Part shown: piece by piece, positions 18,328 to 27,744 of the stretch
Layout: the number at the start of each line of letters is the position of its first letter
Numbering within the stretch: position 1 is the first letter of the stretch
Assembly (NCBI RefSeq): GCF_005771495.1
Contig: NZ_VAUW01000016.1
Span: 20,095-84,094 of the forward strand
Length of the DNA stretch: 64,000 nucleotides
DNA from: Maribacter sp. ACAM166
GTDB lineage: Bacteria > Bacteroidota > Bacteroidia > Flavobacteriales > Flavobacteriaceae
Direction: 5' to 3'
Made by a program: the position numbers and the translations under genes
Notes under the pieces: generated by a model
Told to the model about the DNA's origin: nothing
Databases searched by the model: none
Seen by the model: the letters and a program-made list of their open reading frames with translations, nothing else

Positions 18328-18957
18328 TTAGTCGCGCTTAGAGATTTCATCCCTCAATTTTGCTGCCTTTTCGTAGTCCTCATTGGCAACTGCTTTCTTT
18401 AAATCTGCATCGAGTTCCTCAATCGTAAGCTCGGTATAACCATCGGTAGCACCAGACTCTATTTCTATGGTTTCGCCTTCTTGCAGTATTTCATCTACCA
18501 TAATACTGTCATCGTTATCCTTTTGTTCTTTATCCTTTGATGAGAATTTCAAGAATATACCTGCTTTATCCAGTATGGTTTTATAGGTGAATATAGGTGC
18601 GTTGAAGCGTAATGCCAAGGCAATGGCATCACTGGTTCTTGCGTCTATGATTTCTTCGATTCCGTCTCGTTCGCAAATAATACTGGAATAAAAAACACCA
18701 TCAACCAATTTGTGAATAATGACCTGCTTTATAACAATATCAAACCTATCAGAAAAGTTCTTGAAAAGGTCATGTGTTAAAGGGCGTGGAGGTTTAATTT
18801 CTTTTTCCAATGCGATTGCAATAGATTGAGCTTCAAAAGCTCCAATGACAATGGGAAGTTTTCTATCGCCTTCTACTTCGTTCAAAATTAGTGCATAGGC
18901 ACCGTTCTGAGTTTGGCTATAGGAAATCCCCTTTATTTTTAAACGTACTAGACTCAT
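18328..18957 (-). CDS. Bifunctional nuclease family protein (DUF151) with a C-terminal UvrB/C-like motif
   Basis: Residues 1 to about 140 match the bifunctional nuclease domain, including the central ARTSDAIALALRFNAPI. An acidic linker follows, then residues 170-209 (LKKAVANEDYEKAAKLRDEI) look like the UVR helical hairpin found in UvrB and UvrC. Plant members of the domain have RNase and DNase activity; the bacterial role is unclear. It lies between the etfBA terminator and the nucleoside transporter gene, with which it likely forms an operon. Confidence 0.85.
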   Translation of the reverse strand: MSLVRLKIKGISYSQTQNGAYALILNEVEGDRKLPIVIGAFEAQSIAIALEKEIKPPRPLTHDLFKNFSDRFDIVIKQVIIHKLVDGVFYSSIICERDGIEEIIDARTSDAIALALRFNAPIFTYKTILDKAGIFLKFSSKDKEQKDNDDSIMVDEILQEGETIEIESGATDGYTELTIEELDADLKKAVANEDYEKAAKLRDEISKRD

Positions 18958-18969
18958 ATGTTTTTAACT

Positions 18970-19016
18970 AAAAAAGGCTGTTCAAAATACTTGGGGTTCC
19001 AACTATCTGAACAGCC
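18970..19016 (-). terminator. Intrinsic terminator after etfBA
   Basis: Read on the minus strand, a perfect 9-bp stem (GGCTGTTCA / TGAACAGCC) with a 23-base loop is followed by a T tract, just after the etfA stop. Confidence 0.85.
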
Positions 19017-19043
19017 CTTTAAGGGACACAAAATAACAAAAAA

Positions 19044-20012
19044 TTAGCCGTTTTGAGCTTTAAATTCCTTTAATTTTTCAATCAATTGTGGAACAACTTC
19101 AAAGGCATCGCCTACAATTCCATAATCTGCAGCTTTGAAAAATGGTGCTTCTGGGTCATTATTGATAACAACTTTAGTTTTAGAAGCACTTACACCGGCC
19201 AAATGTTGAATGGCTCCAGATATACCAATGGCAATATATAGGTTGCTTGCTACAGGTTTTCCAGTTTGGCCAACGTGTTCACCGTGAGGTCTCCATCCAA
19301 GGTCAGAAACTGGTTTCGAACAGGCTGTTGCAGCACCTAGAATTTCGGCAAGCTCTTCAATCATGCCCCAGTTTTCAGGTCCTTTAAGTCCTCTTCCGGC
19401 AGACACCACTATATCGGCATCGGCTATTGTCGCTTTACCTATTACTTTATCGATTTCTATGGATTTAGTGTCATTTACAACCGCATCCGACGAAACACTA
19501 AATTCCTCAACACTTATATCCGTTTTAATTTCATGTACACCAAATGCATTATTAGAAACACCGATAATTTTAATATCCGTGTCTATTTGCGTGTGTGCAA
19601 ATCCTTTATTACTGAAAGCCGTTCTTTTGACCATAAATGGAGAAGTGCTTTCAGGAGCTTGCACGACATTAGGTACATATCCGGCAGATAGTTGGGCTGT
19701 TAACAGAGGAGCTAAATATTTTGTGTCTGTGCTAGAGCTAAGAATGACAACCTTTGCATCTGTACTTTTGATAGCTTGTGAAATAGATTTGGCATAGGCT
19801 CCAGCATTAAAAGTTGCTAAAGATGAATCATTGATAAGCAGTACTTTGGAAACACCATAGGTAGCTAATGACTCATTTTCAGTGGTATTGAATGCTACTG
19901 CTGTAACGGTAGTACCCATCATTTTTGCAACTGCCGAGGCATAGGAAGCAACCTCAAATGCATTTTTTTTAAATTTTCCTTTTTCAGATTCTGTATATAC
20001 TAATACTGACAT
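19044..20012 (-). CDS. etfA: Electron transfer flavoprotein, alpha subunit
   Basis: The 322-residue subunit, with EtfB, carries electrons from acyl-CoA dehydrogenases to the quinone pool through ETF dehydrogenase. The C-terminal FAD domain is intact: GRGLKGPENW, TGKPVASNLYIAIGISGA and INNDPEAPFF match the family in order. It follows etfB by 37 bases and the strong terminator beyond it makes etfBA a two-gene unit. Confidence 0.95.
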   Translation of the reverse strand: MSVLVYTESEKGKFKKNAFEVASYASAVAKMMGTTVTAVAFNTTENESLATYGVSKVLLINDSSLATFNAGAYAKSISQAIKSTDAKVVILSSSTDTKYLAPLLTAQLSAGYVPNVVQAPESTSPFMVKRTAFSNKGFAHTQIDTDIKIIGVSNNAFGVHEIKTDISVEEFSVSSDAVVNDTKSIEIDKVIGKATIADADIVVSAGRGLKGPENWGMIEELAEILGAATACSKPVSDLGWRPHGEHVGQTGKPVASNLYIAIGISGAIQHLAGVSASKTKVVINNDPEAPFFKAADYGIVGDAFEVVPQLIEKLKEFKAQNG

Positions 20013-20049
20013 TTTTCTTATTTTTTATTTTCACCCATGTTTTGGGCTA

Positions 20050-20790
20050 TTAAATCACTTTAGCCTCGTTGTGAAGTAAGTCTACCAGTTCATCTACAGA
20101 AGTAGCAAGTTTTACTTGTCCCTTAGGTGCAGGTTTATCGAATTTTTTGTCTTCAGTAGCTTTTATGCCATCTACAGGTTCAAGAACACTCAAGCTTTTC
20201 TTTCTAGCCATCATGATTCCGCGCATATTTGGAATTCGAAGATCACTTTCCTCTACCAACCCTTTTTGTCCCCCAACGACAAGAGGAAGTGAGCTGCTCA
20301 GTTTTTCTTTTCCACCATCAATTTCTCTCACTGCGGTAACATTGTCACCCTCTATTTCTAGATTGATACATGAATTTATAAAATTCATGTTGGTCAATGA
20401 AGCTAAAATTCCAGGCACCATTCCTCCATTATAATCAATGGACTCCCTGCCGCCAATTACCAAATCGTAACCACCTGTTTTAACAACTTCAGCCAATTGT
20501 TGTGCTACATAAAAACCATCTGTTGGTTCTGCATTCACTCTAAAAGCTTCGTCTGCTCCAATGGCTAGAGCCTTACGCATTGTAGGTTCAACATTTGGGC
20601 CGCCAACGGTTGCTATATGAACTGTAGCGCCTTGCTTTTCTTTGAACCACATTGCTCTGGTCAATCCGAATTCATCATTAGGGTTGATTACAAACTGAAC
20701 CCCATTGGTGTCGAATTTTGTGTCACCATCAGTAAAATTTATTTTGGATGTGGTATCTGGAACATTACTTATGCAAACTAATATCTTCAT
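20050..20790 (-). CDS. etfB: Electron transfer flavoprotein, beta subunit
   Basis: The 246-residue subunit has the family core: FVINPNDEFGLTRA at the start, the GADEAFRV and DLVIGGRESIDYNGG nucleotide-binding segments, and LPLVVGGQKGL. It is the first gene of etfBA. A perfect palindrome 51 bases upstream is a likely operator. Confidence 0.95.
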   Translation of the reverse strand: MKILVCISNVPDTTSKINFTDGDTKFDTNGVQFVINPNDEFGLTRAMWFKEKQGATVHIATVGGPNVEPTMRKALAIGADEAFRVNAEPTDGFYVAQQLAEVVKTGGYDLVIGGRESIDYNGGMVPGILASLTNMNFINSCINLEIEGDNVTAVREIDGGKEKLSSSLPLVVGGQKGLVEESDLRIPNMRGIMMARKKSLSVLEPVDGIKATEDKKFDKPAPKGQVKLATSVDELVDLLHNEAKVI

Positions 20791-20817
20791 GTATAATAAC
20801 TTTAAATCAATGACTAC

Positions 20818-20825
20818 GAAGATAA
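20818..20825 (-). promoter_or_regulatory. Possible -7 box for etfBA
   Basis: On the minus strand TATCTTCG matches TAnnTTTG with one mismatch, 28 bases before the etfB start. The palindrome at 20841 would then lie in the -33 region. Confidence 0.35.
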
Positions 20826-20840
20826 CTATTTAATTTCGTT

Positions 20841-20862
20841 TTTACTATGCGTGCATAGTAAA
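20841..20862. promoter_or_regulatory. Perfect 22-bp palindrome, probable repressor operator
   Basis: TTTACTATGC and GCATAGTAAA form perfect 10-base arms around a GT centre. It lies between the divergent etfBA and pdhB genes, close to the etfB side. The size and symmetry suit a dimeric TetR-type repressor, as known for fatty-acid-oxidation genes in other bacteria; the regulator itself is not in the window. Confidence 0.65.
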
Positions 20863-20912
20863 TTTATAACTTTTTTTAAATCCGCCATTCTATTAATTGA
20901 CATTATATTTCC

Positions 20913-20920
20913 TATTTTTG
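20913..20920 (+). promoter_or_regulatory. Promoter -7 box for pdhB
   Basis: TATTTTTG matches TAnnTTTG and lies 41 bases before the pdhB ATG. A TTGA at 20897 is nearer than the usual -33 spacing. Confidence 0.5.
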
Positions 20921-20961
20921 CTTGCTTTCTAGCATAAAACAAAGAATAATATTTTCTATAG

Positions 20962-21939
20962 ATGAAAACACTACAATTTAGAGAAGCGATAGCCGAAGCC
21001 ATGTCTGAAGAAATGAGAAAGGACGAGTCTATCTATTTAATGGGTGAAGAGGTAGCGGAATATAACGGCGCTTATAAAGCTTCCAAGGGTATGTTGGATG
21101 AATTTGGACCTAAAAGGGTCATTGATACACCAATTTCAGAACTTGGATTTGCAGGAATAGGAGTTGGTTCTACCATGACCGGGAATAGACCAATCATCGA
21201 ATTCATGACCTTCAACTTTGCGTTGGTAGGTATCGACCAAATTATAAATAACGCAGCGAAGATTAGACAAATGTCTGGTGGACAATTTCCTTGTCCTATT
21301 GTATTTAGAGGACCAACAGGTTCTGCAGGTCAATTGGGAGCTACGCATTCACAAGCTTTTGAAAGTTGGTATGCCAACTGTCCTGGTTTAAAGGTGGTAG
21401 TGCCATCTAACCCTGCTGATGCAAAAGGATTATTAAAAGCGGCAATTCGCGATAATGATCCAGTTATTTTTATGGAGTCTGAACAAATGTATGGTGATAA
21501 GGGTGAGGTGCCAGAAGGGGATTACACTATTCCACTAGGTGTTGCTTCTATTCGTCGAGAAGGAAAAGATGTTACAATCGTATCTTTTGGTAAGATTATT
21601 AAGGAGGCTGATAAAGCTGCTGATGAATTGGCTAAAGATGGTATTAGCTGTGAGATAATTGATTTACGTACTGTTAAGCCGTTAGACTATGAGGCAATTC
21701 TAAAGTCTGTTAAAAAGACGAATCGTTTAGTTGTTTTGGAAGAAGCTTGGCCATTTGGAAACGTTGCAACAGAAATCACCTATCATATTCAAGCACATGC
21801 GTTTGACTATTTAGATGCACCAATTGTAAAGATTAATACTGCCGATACGCCGGCGCCATACTCTCCTGTTTTATTAGCAGAGTGGTTACCGAACTATAAG
21901 GATGTAATTAAGGCTGTTAAAAAAGTTTTATATAAATAA
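20962..21939 (+). CDS. pdhB: Pyruvate dehydrogenase E1 component, beta subunit
   Basis: The 325-residue beta subunit of the heterotetrameric E1 completes the thiamine-diphosphate site with PdhA. MGEEVAEYNGAYK, DTPISELGFAG and EFMTFNFALVGIDQIINNAA are typical, and the C-terminal transketolase domain ends the protein. It stands alone with its own promoter and terminator, 18.5 kb from pdhA-pdhC, so stoichiometry must be balanced between two transcription units. No E3 gene is present in the window. Confidence 0.95.
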   Translation: MKTLQFREAIAEAMSEEMRKDESIYLMGEEVAEYNGAYKASKGMLDEFGPKRVIDTPISELGFAGIGVGSTMTGNRPIIEFMTFNFALVGIDQIINNAAKIRQMSGGQFPCPIVFRGPTGSAGQLGATHSQAFESWYANCPGLKVVVPSNPADAKGLLKAAIRDNDPVIFMESEQMYGDKGEVPEGDYTIPLGVASIRREGKDVTIVSFGKIIKEADKAADELAKDGISCEIIDLRTVKPLDYEAILKSVKKTNRLVVLEEAWPFGNVATEITYHIQAHAFDYLDAPIVKINTADTPAPYSPVLLAEWLPNYKDVIKAVKKVLYK

Positions 21940-21962
21940 TATACAGTTTTGTAAAGTACCTT

Positions 21963-21997
21963 AGCTTCTCCGACCAAGTCTGGAGAAGCTTTTTTTA
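21963..21997 (+). terminator. Intrinsic terminator after pdhB
   Basis: A perfect 9-bp stem (AGCTTCTCC / GGAGAAGCT) is followed by seven T, 23 bases after the stop. Confidence 0.92.
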
Positions 21998-22042
21998 TTG
22001 GTATCTTATTTGCGACAAAAAACCCTAAGACTAAGTAATTTC

Positions 22043-24544
22043 ATGAAAGGTATATTCTTTATAGTGATAGGTTTATGTTTTTTCATGGTACAGGCCCAGA
22101 CGAAGGTTGGTGGTATTGTAATTGATGAACAAGGTGACCCGGTGTCCTTCGCTAATGTTTTTTTTAAAAACTCTACAGAAGGCACTATAACCAATGATGA
22201 TGGTAGGTTCTACTTAGAGTCCGACAATGACTATCTCACGGTAATATTATCATTCATTGGGTATACGGAATATGAACTTGAACTCAAATCTAAAGTAACC
22301 TACGATTTAACAATCACACTTGTTGAGTCGGCCGAACAACTGAAGGAGGTGGTGTTAATAGCTGGTAAACAGTCAAAAAAGAATAATCCTGCAGTTGACA
22401 TTCTTCGTAAGATTTGGGCAAAGAAGCGGCAAAACGGGGTTAGACAGTTTAACCAATATGCCTTTGATAAATATGAAAAGGTTGAGTTTGATTTAAATAC
22501 CATAGATAGTGCTTTAATAAGGAGTAAAGTATTTAAAGGACTTGAATTTGTATTTCAAGATTTGGACACGTCTAGAATTACGGGAAAAACCTATTTGCCC
22601 ATATTCTTGAATGAAACATTCTCAAAAGTGTACGGTGATAATAAACTGAACGAGGAAAAGGAGGATATCTTAGGGAATAAGAATTCAGGTTTCGAGAATA
22701 ATCAAGCTATTATTGCCTTCGTGAAAGATTTGTATCAGGAATATGATGTATATAATAATTACCTGAAATTTTTTGATAAAAGCTTTACCAGTCCCTTATC
22801 TAGAACAGGTGTAGATACCTATAATTATGCGCTGCGGGATAGTGCTTTTATAGATAGTAAATGGTGTTACAATATTGTGTACTATCCACGACGTAAAAAC
22901 GAACTTACCTTCAAAGGTGATTTTTGGGTAAATGATTCCACTTATGCTATAAAAAATATAAATCTTCAGGTTACCAAAAGTGCCAATATCAACTGGGTAA
23001 AAGAAATCTATATTGAACAAGATTTTGAGGTGGTGAATGATTCGGTATTTCTACTGAAACGAGATTATATGTTAAGTGATTTCAGTTTTAATAAAAAGGA
23101 AGAATCAAGGGGGCTTTATGGAAAACGGACTACAGTTTATGATAATTACGTCTTTGATGAAATCAGGCCTAGAGAAGTATACAGAAAAGACCGTAATCCA
23201 TTAGATGTTAGCCAAATTCTAAAGGATGATGATTTCTGGGAAAAGAATAGATTAGAGTCTTTAAATAAGGATGAACAAGGTATTTACAAGTTATTGGATA
23301 CCCTTAAAACGGTGCCTAAATTCAAGTCCTACTATAATTTTATAAGCATTTTAGGGTCTGGTTATGTAGAAGTTGATAAATGGAACCTTGATTTAGGTTC
23401 AGTATATGACTTTTTTGGATATAATAGTGCTGAAGGTGCTCGTGTTAGAATCGGTGCAAGAACCTATTTTGGACAAAATGACCCATGGAGAATTGAAGGC
23501 TATACAGCATACGGTTTTAAGGACCATAAATTTAAATATGGTCTTGCGGGTAAATTTTTGATAGACAGAAATAGCAGATTGATTGTCTCTGGAGGTAACC
23601 GCAGGGATATTGAGCAGCTTGGTGTGAGCTTAACAGCAACCAATGATGTGCTGGGTCGAAGCATTGCCTCTTCGTCCTTATTAACGGTCGGAGCCAATAA
23701 TCGATTGACAAGTATTAACCTTAGTGCTCTTAATTTTGAAATTGAACCGCTAACTAACTTAAAGATTTCTGCAGGGGGTACCTTTAGAACATTGAGTTCC
23801 GCTCTACCAAATGATTTTAGCTTAGATTATGTTGATTCAGAATCATCAACGGGGGTTTCATCAGAAATACGTCAGTTTGATTTTAATGCTTTAATCTTAT
23901 ATACGCCAGGTAAGAAGACCATTGGTTATGGGGTCGAACGGCGTGATGTTAATGATACCTACAGTACCTTGCTGTTAAACTTTACAAAAGGAACTAAAGG
24001 TGTATTGGATAGTGATTTTGATTACAGTAAGCTTCAATTTTCATATAGTCAACCATGGCAATTGGGAGGCTTAGGTAGGTTGTTGAGTACAGTAGAACTT
24101 GGTAAAACATTTGGAGCAGTACCTTTGGGGCTTTTAAGTGTAGTGCCTGGTAATCAAACTTTTTTCTCTAATTATGGAACTTTTCCAAATTTAGATTTTT
24201 ATGAATTTGTGACTGATACCTATGCTTCGGTTCATTTACAACATAATTTCAACGGACGGTTTTTCTCGAGAATACCGTTCTTAAGAAAATATAATTTGAG
24301 GGAAATAGTGGCGATACGAGGAGTATGGGGAGATTTGTCTGATGCGAACAAGACCTTGAGCGCACCAGCGACGGTAAATACACCATTAAGAGCCCCGTCA
24401 GAAAAAATATATTATGAGTACTCTTTTGGAATTGGTAACATTTTTAAGGTATTTAGATTGGATTTTAATTTTAGGGGTAACTATTTGGATAATCCCGACG
24501 CAAGGCCTTTTGGAGTTACGGGGACGTTTGGATTTGTCTTTTAA
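22043..24544 (+). CDS. DUF5686 outer-membrane protein with carboxypeptidase-like regulatory domain
   Basis: The 833-residue protein has a signal peptide ending at VQAQ (residue 19), a carboxypeptidase-D regulatory-like beta-sandwich (about 20-105: GIVIDEQGDPVSFANVFF and so on), then a long DUF5686 region whose second half has the alternating strands of an outer-membrane barrel and ends in GTFGFVF, a terminal aromatic typical of Bam substrates. The architecture resembles TonB-dependent receptors without a plug domain. Function is unknown. The ATG at 22043 is chosen because upstream codons read out of the pdhB terminator. Confidence 0.8.
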   Translation: MKGIFFIVIGLCFFMVQAQTKVGGIVIDEQGDPVSFANVFFKNSTEGTITNDDGRFYLESDNDYLTVILSFIGYTEYELELKSKVTYDLTITLVESAEQLKEVVLIAGKQSKKNNPAVDILRKIWAKKRQNGVRQFNQYAFDKYEKVEFDLNTIDSALIRSKVFKGLEFVFQDLDTSRITGKTYLPIFLNETFSKVYGDNKLNEEKEDILGNKNSGFENNQAIIAFVKDLYQEYDVYNNYLKFFDKSFTSPLSRTGVDTYNYALRDSAFIDSKWCYNIVYYPRRKNELTFKGDFWVNDSTYAIKNINLQVTKSANINWVKEIYIEQDFEVVNDSVFLLKRDYMLSDFSFNKKEESRGLYGKRTTVYDNYVFDEIRPREVYRKDRNPLDVSQILKDDDFWEKNRLESLNKDEQGIYKLLDTLKTVPKFKSYYNFISILGSGYVEVDKWNLDLGSVYDFFGYNSAEGARVRIGARTYFGQNDPWRIEGYTAYGFKDHKFKYGLAGKFLIDRNSRLIVSGGNRRDIEQLGVSLTATNDVLGRSIASSSLLTVGANNRLTSINLSALNFEIEPLTNLKISAGGTFRTLSSALPNDFSLDYVDSESSTGVSSEIRQFDFNALILYTPGKKTIGYGVERRDVNDTYSTLLLNFTKGTKGVLDSDFDYSKLQFSYSQPWQLGGLGRLLSTVELGKTFGAVPLGLLSVVPGNQTFFSNYGTFPNLDFYEFVTDTYASVHLQHNFNGRFFSRIPFLRKYNLREIVAIRGVWGDLSDANKTLSAPATVNTPLRAPSEKIYYEYSFGIGNIFKVFRLDFNFRGNYLDNPDARPFGVTGTFGFVF

Positions 24545-24616
24545 TTCAACTAAATTTTACAATTATTAGATGGAAGTAACGTTTTATGAAAACTATAAAC
24601 TAAACAAAAAAAAGAT

Positions 24617-25144
24617 ATGGCTGCTACTCAAGGACTGACCTTTGATGTGTTAATAGAAATACCGAAAGGAAGTAGGAATAAATACGAATACGATTTCACA
24701 TTGCATAAGATACGTTTTGATCGTATGTTGTTTTCTTCCATGATGTATCCTGGAGATTATGGGTTTATACCAGAAACCTTGGCGTTAGATAAAGATCCTT
24801 TAGATGTTTTGGTGATGGGTACAGAGCCTACCTACCCAATGACTGTGATGGAAGTAAAACCTATTGGCGTGTTTCATATGACGGATGAAAAAGGACCAGA
24901 TGAAAAAATTATCTGTGTTCCTGTGTCGGATCCAATTTGGAGTAATAACAATGATATTAGTGATTTGAATCCACATAGGTTAAAGGAAATCGAACACTTC
25001 TTTCAGGTTTATAAGGACTTAGAAAAGAAAAAAGTAGATACTCGGGGTTGGGGAGATGCTAAGGAAGCAGTAGCAATATACCACGAATGTGTTAAGAGAT
25101 ATAATGAAAGTGAGCATAAAGCAAAGCGCACTTTTACGATTTAA
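24617..25144 (+). CDS. ppa: Inorganic pyrophosphatase, soluble family I
   Basis: The 175-residue cytoplasmic enzyme splits pyrophosphate to two phosphates. Family I signatures are visible: YEYDFTLHKIRFDR, PGDYGFIPETLA, and the metal-binding DKDPLDVLV, in which Lys replaces the usual Gly of DGDPLDVLV. The membrane pyrophosphatase gene lies just downstream behind a terminator, so the two routes of pyrophosphate hydrolysis are neighbours but separately transcribed. Confidence 0.93.
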   Translation: MAATQGLTFDVLIEIPKGSRNKYEYDFTLHKIRFDRMLFSSMMYPGDYGFIPETLALDKDPLDVLVMGTEPTYPMTVMEVKPIGVFHMTDEKGPDEKIICVPVSDPIWSNNNDISDLNPHRLKEIEHFFQVYKDLEKKKVDTRGWGDAKEAVAIYHECVKRYNESEHKAKRTFTI

Positions 25145-25162
25145 ATAATTTTTATCAACTTT

Positions 25163-25198
25163 AAAGTCACTTTTTTTAGCTAAAAGTGGCTTTTTTTA
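25163..25198 (+). terminator. Intrinsic terminator after ppa
   Basis: A 12-bp stem (AAAGTCACTTTT / AAAAGTGGCTTT, one T-G pair) is followed by a T tract, separating ppa from hppA. Confidence 0.85.
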
Positions 25199-25259
25199 TT
25201 CTATTCTAATTTACTACTTTAGCCGCGCTAATTTTATAACTAAACAAACAACAGATTAA

Positions 25260-27683
25260 ATGGAGTCACTAATGATTTATATGCCAATAGTAATGGCTAT
25301 TTTGGGCCTAATTTATATGGGTATTAAGAAGTCTTGGGTCATGAAACAAGATGCCGGAGATGGTAAAATGAAAGAGATATCAGATTACATTTATGAAGGC
25401 GCATTGGCTTTTTTAAATGCAGAATATAAACTTTTAGCCATATTTGTAGTAATAGTAAGTGTTTTACTTACTATAGTTTCCTTTGTTGTTCCTACAACAC
25501 ATTGGTTAATAGTCGTCTCATTTATATTTGGCGCTATATTTTCGGCATTTGCTGGTAATATAGGTATGAAAATCGCAACAAAAACGAATGTAAGAACTAC
25601 GCAGGCGGCTCGTACAAGTTTACCAAATGCGTTGAAAATTTCTTTCGGTGGTGGTACTGTTATGGGGCTTGGAGTTGCCGGTTTGGCAGTTTTGGGACTT
25701 ACTATTTTCTTTATCATCTTTTTCCAATTTTTCATGGGAGGTGTTTGGACGTCGACTATGGACATGACTATCGTATTGGAAACTCTTGCCGGTTTTTCAT
25801 TGGGAGCTGAATCAATTGCATTATTTGCACGTGTAGGTGGTGGTATTTACACAAAGGCTGCCGATGTAGGAGCAGATTTAGTGGGTAAGGTAGAAGCAGG
25901 TATACCAGAAGATGATCCACGAAACCCAGCAACTATTGCTGATAATGTTGGTGATAATGTTGGTGATGTTGCAGGTATGGGAGCAGATTTGTTCGGTTCG
26001 TATGTAGCAACTGTTCTAGCAGCCATGGTTTTGGGTAATTATGTAATAAAGGATATGGGCGGAAGTATTTCTGATGCCTTTGGGGGTATTGGTCCGATAC
26101 TACTGCCAATGGCAATTGCTGGAGCTGGTATCATTATTTCGATTATCGGAACGATGTTGGTGAAAATTAAAAGCAACGATGCCAAAGAGGCTCAAGTTAT
26201 GGGTGCTTTGAATATAGGTAACTGGACATCTATTGTTCTTGTAGCAATTTCTTGTTTCGGATTAGTGATGTGGATGCTTCCTGAAACCATGCAAATGGAA
26301 TTCTTTGGGGAGGGTATTCAACAAATATCTTCAATGCGTGTTTTCTATGCTACGTTGGTTGGTTTAGTAGTAGGAGCTGTTATTTCTTCGGTTACCGAAT
26401 ATTATACAGGGTTAGGAAAAGCTCCGATTTTAAAAATTGTACAACAATCTTCTACAGGTGCAGGTACAAATATCATCGCAGGTCTAGCAACAGGTATGAT
26501 TTCCACGTTCCCATCTGTGTTATTATTTGCAGCTGCTATTTGGTCTTCATACGCATTTGCAGGGTTTTATGGTGTTGCTTTAGCGGCATCGGCAATGATG
26601 GCAACAACGGCTATGCAATTAGCTATTGATGCATTCGGACCAATTTCTGATAATGCAGGAGGTATTGCTGAAATGAGTGAGCAAGAACCGATAGTAAGAG
26701 AACGTACTGATATTTTAGATTCTGTTGGTAATACTACAGCTGCCACAGGTAAAGGATTTGCCATTGCTTCTGCAGCATTAACTTCTTTAGCGTTATTCGC
26801 AGCTTATGTCACCTTTACTGGTATTGATGGCATAAACATTTTTAAGGCTCCGGTTTTGGCGATGTTATTTGTTGGTGGTATGGTGCCAGTTGTATTTTCG
26901 GCTTTGGCTATGAATGCGGTAGGTAAAGCTGCTATGGAAATGGTTGAAGAGGTTAGACGTCAATTTAAAGAGATTCCTGGTATTATGGAAGGCACCGGTA
27001 AGCCTGAATATGATAAATGTGTTGCTATCTCTACAAAGGCTTCTCTAAGAGAAATGATGTTACCAGGCTTACTAACGATTGGTTTCCCATTAGTAATTGC
27101 TTTCGTACCGTTATTATTCGGAATGAACAAATTGGCAATTGCCGAAATGTTAGGTGGTTATATGGCCGGAGTCACCGTTTCAGGGGTTTTATGGGCTATT
27201 TTCCAGAACAACGCTGGTGGGGCTTGGGATAATGCCAAAAAATCATTTGAGGCTGGTGTTGAGATTAATGGTGAAATGACCTATAAAGGGTCAGAAGCAC
27301 ATAAGGCAGCAGTAACTGGTGATACTGTTGGTGATCCGTTTAAGGATACGTCAGGGCCATCAATGAATATATTGATAAAATTGACTTGTTTAATCGGTTT
27401 GGTAATTGCACCAATATTAGGAGGACATGATGAGGAAGGTGTGGCAATGCAGAACGATACAAAGGAAATCACAGTAGGCTTGAATGTTGAGAACGAGGAT
27501 TTGGCTGAAGCTAACCTGACGTATACATCTACAATCAATGGTGAGGCCGTAACTGAAGTAGTTACTTATAAGGGAACTAAAGCAGAGGTAGAAGCGCAAT
27601 TAGCCGCATTTGAAAATGCAACTGTTCAGAAAAAGGGAGCTGAAACTGAGATTACAATTGAAGAAGTGGAGAATAATAAATAG
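25260..27683 (+). CDS. hppA: Membrane-bound ion-pumping pyrophosphatase
   Basis: The 807-residue protein has about sixteen membrane segments and uses pyrophosphate hydrolysis to pump Na+ and/or H+. The substrate motifs DVGADLVGKVEAGIPEDDPR and NPATIADNVGDNVGD are intact. Ala in GNTTAATGKGF, where K+-independent enzymes have Lys, marks the K+-dependent class. Ion specificity cannot be fixed; the FGSYVAT segment resembles what I recall of Bacteroides Na+,H+-pumping enzymes. A soluble, acidic tail of about 85 residues (from about 721) follows the last membrane helix and is absent from most family members. Confidence 0.92.
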   Translation: MESLMIYMPIVMAILGLIYMGIKKSWVMKQDAGDGKMKEISDYIYEGALAFLNAEYKLLAIFVVIVSVLLTIVSFVVPTTHWLIVVSFIFGAIFSAFAGNIGMKIATKTNVRTTQAARTSLPNALKISFGGGTVMGLGVAGLAVLGLTIFFIIFFQFFMGGVWTSTMDMTIVLETLAGFSLGAESIALFARVGGGIYTKAADVGADLVGKVEAGIPEDDPRNPATIADNVGDNVGDVAGMGADLFGSYVATVLAAMVLGNYVIKDMGGSISDAFGGIGPILLPMAIAGAGIIISIIGTMLVKIKSNDAKEAQVMGALNIGNWTSIVLVAISCFGLVMWMLPETMQMEFFGEGIQQISSMRVFYATLVGLVVGAVISSVTEYYTGLGKAPILKIVQQSSTGAGTNIIAGLATGMISTFPSVLLFAAAIWSSYAFAGFYGVALAASAMMATTAMQLAIDAFGPISDNAGGIAEMSEQEPIVRERTDILDSVGNTTAATGKGFAIASAALTSLALFAAYVTFTGIDGINIFKAPVLAMLFVGGMVPVVFSALAMNAVGKAAMEMVEEVRRQFKEIPGIMEGTGKPEYDKCVAISTKASLREMMLPGLLTIGFPLVIAFVPLLFGMNKLAIAEMLGGYMAGVTVSGVLWAIFQNNAGGAWDNAKKSFEAGVEINGEMTYKGSEAHKAAVTGDTVGDPFKDTSGPSMNILIKLTCLIGLVIAPILGGHDEEGVAMQNDTKEITVGLNVENEDLAEANLTYTSTINGEAVTEVVTYKGTKAEVEAQLAAFENATVQKKGAETEITIEEVENNK

Positions 27684-27704
27684 GTATTTCATTTTTGTTA
27701 TAAT

Positions 27705-27734
27705 AAAAACCATCAGCACCGCTGATGGTTTTTT
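27705..27734. terminator. Bidirectional terminator between hppA and tonB
   Basis: A 13-bp perfect stem (AAAAACCATCAGC / GCTGATGGTTTTT) with a three-base loop carries T runs in both directions and serves the convergent genes. Confidence 0.92.
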
Positions 27735-27744
27735 ATGCTTTCAA

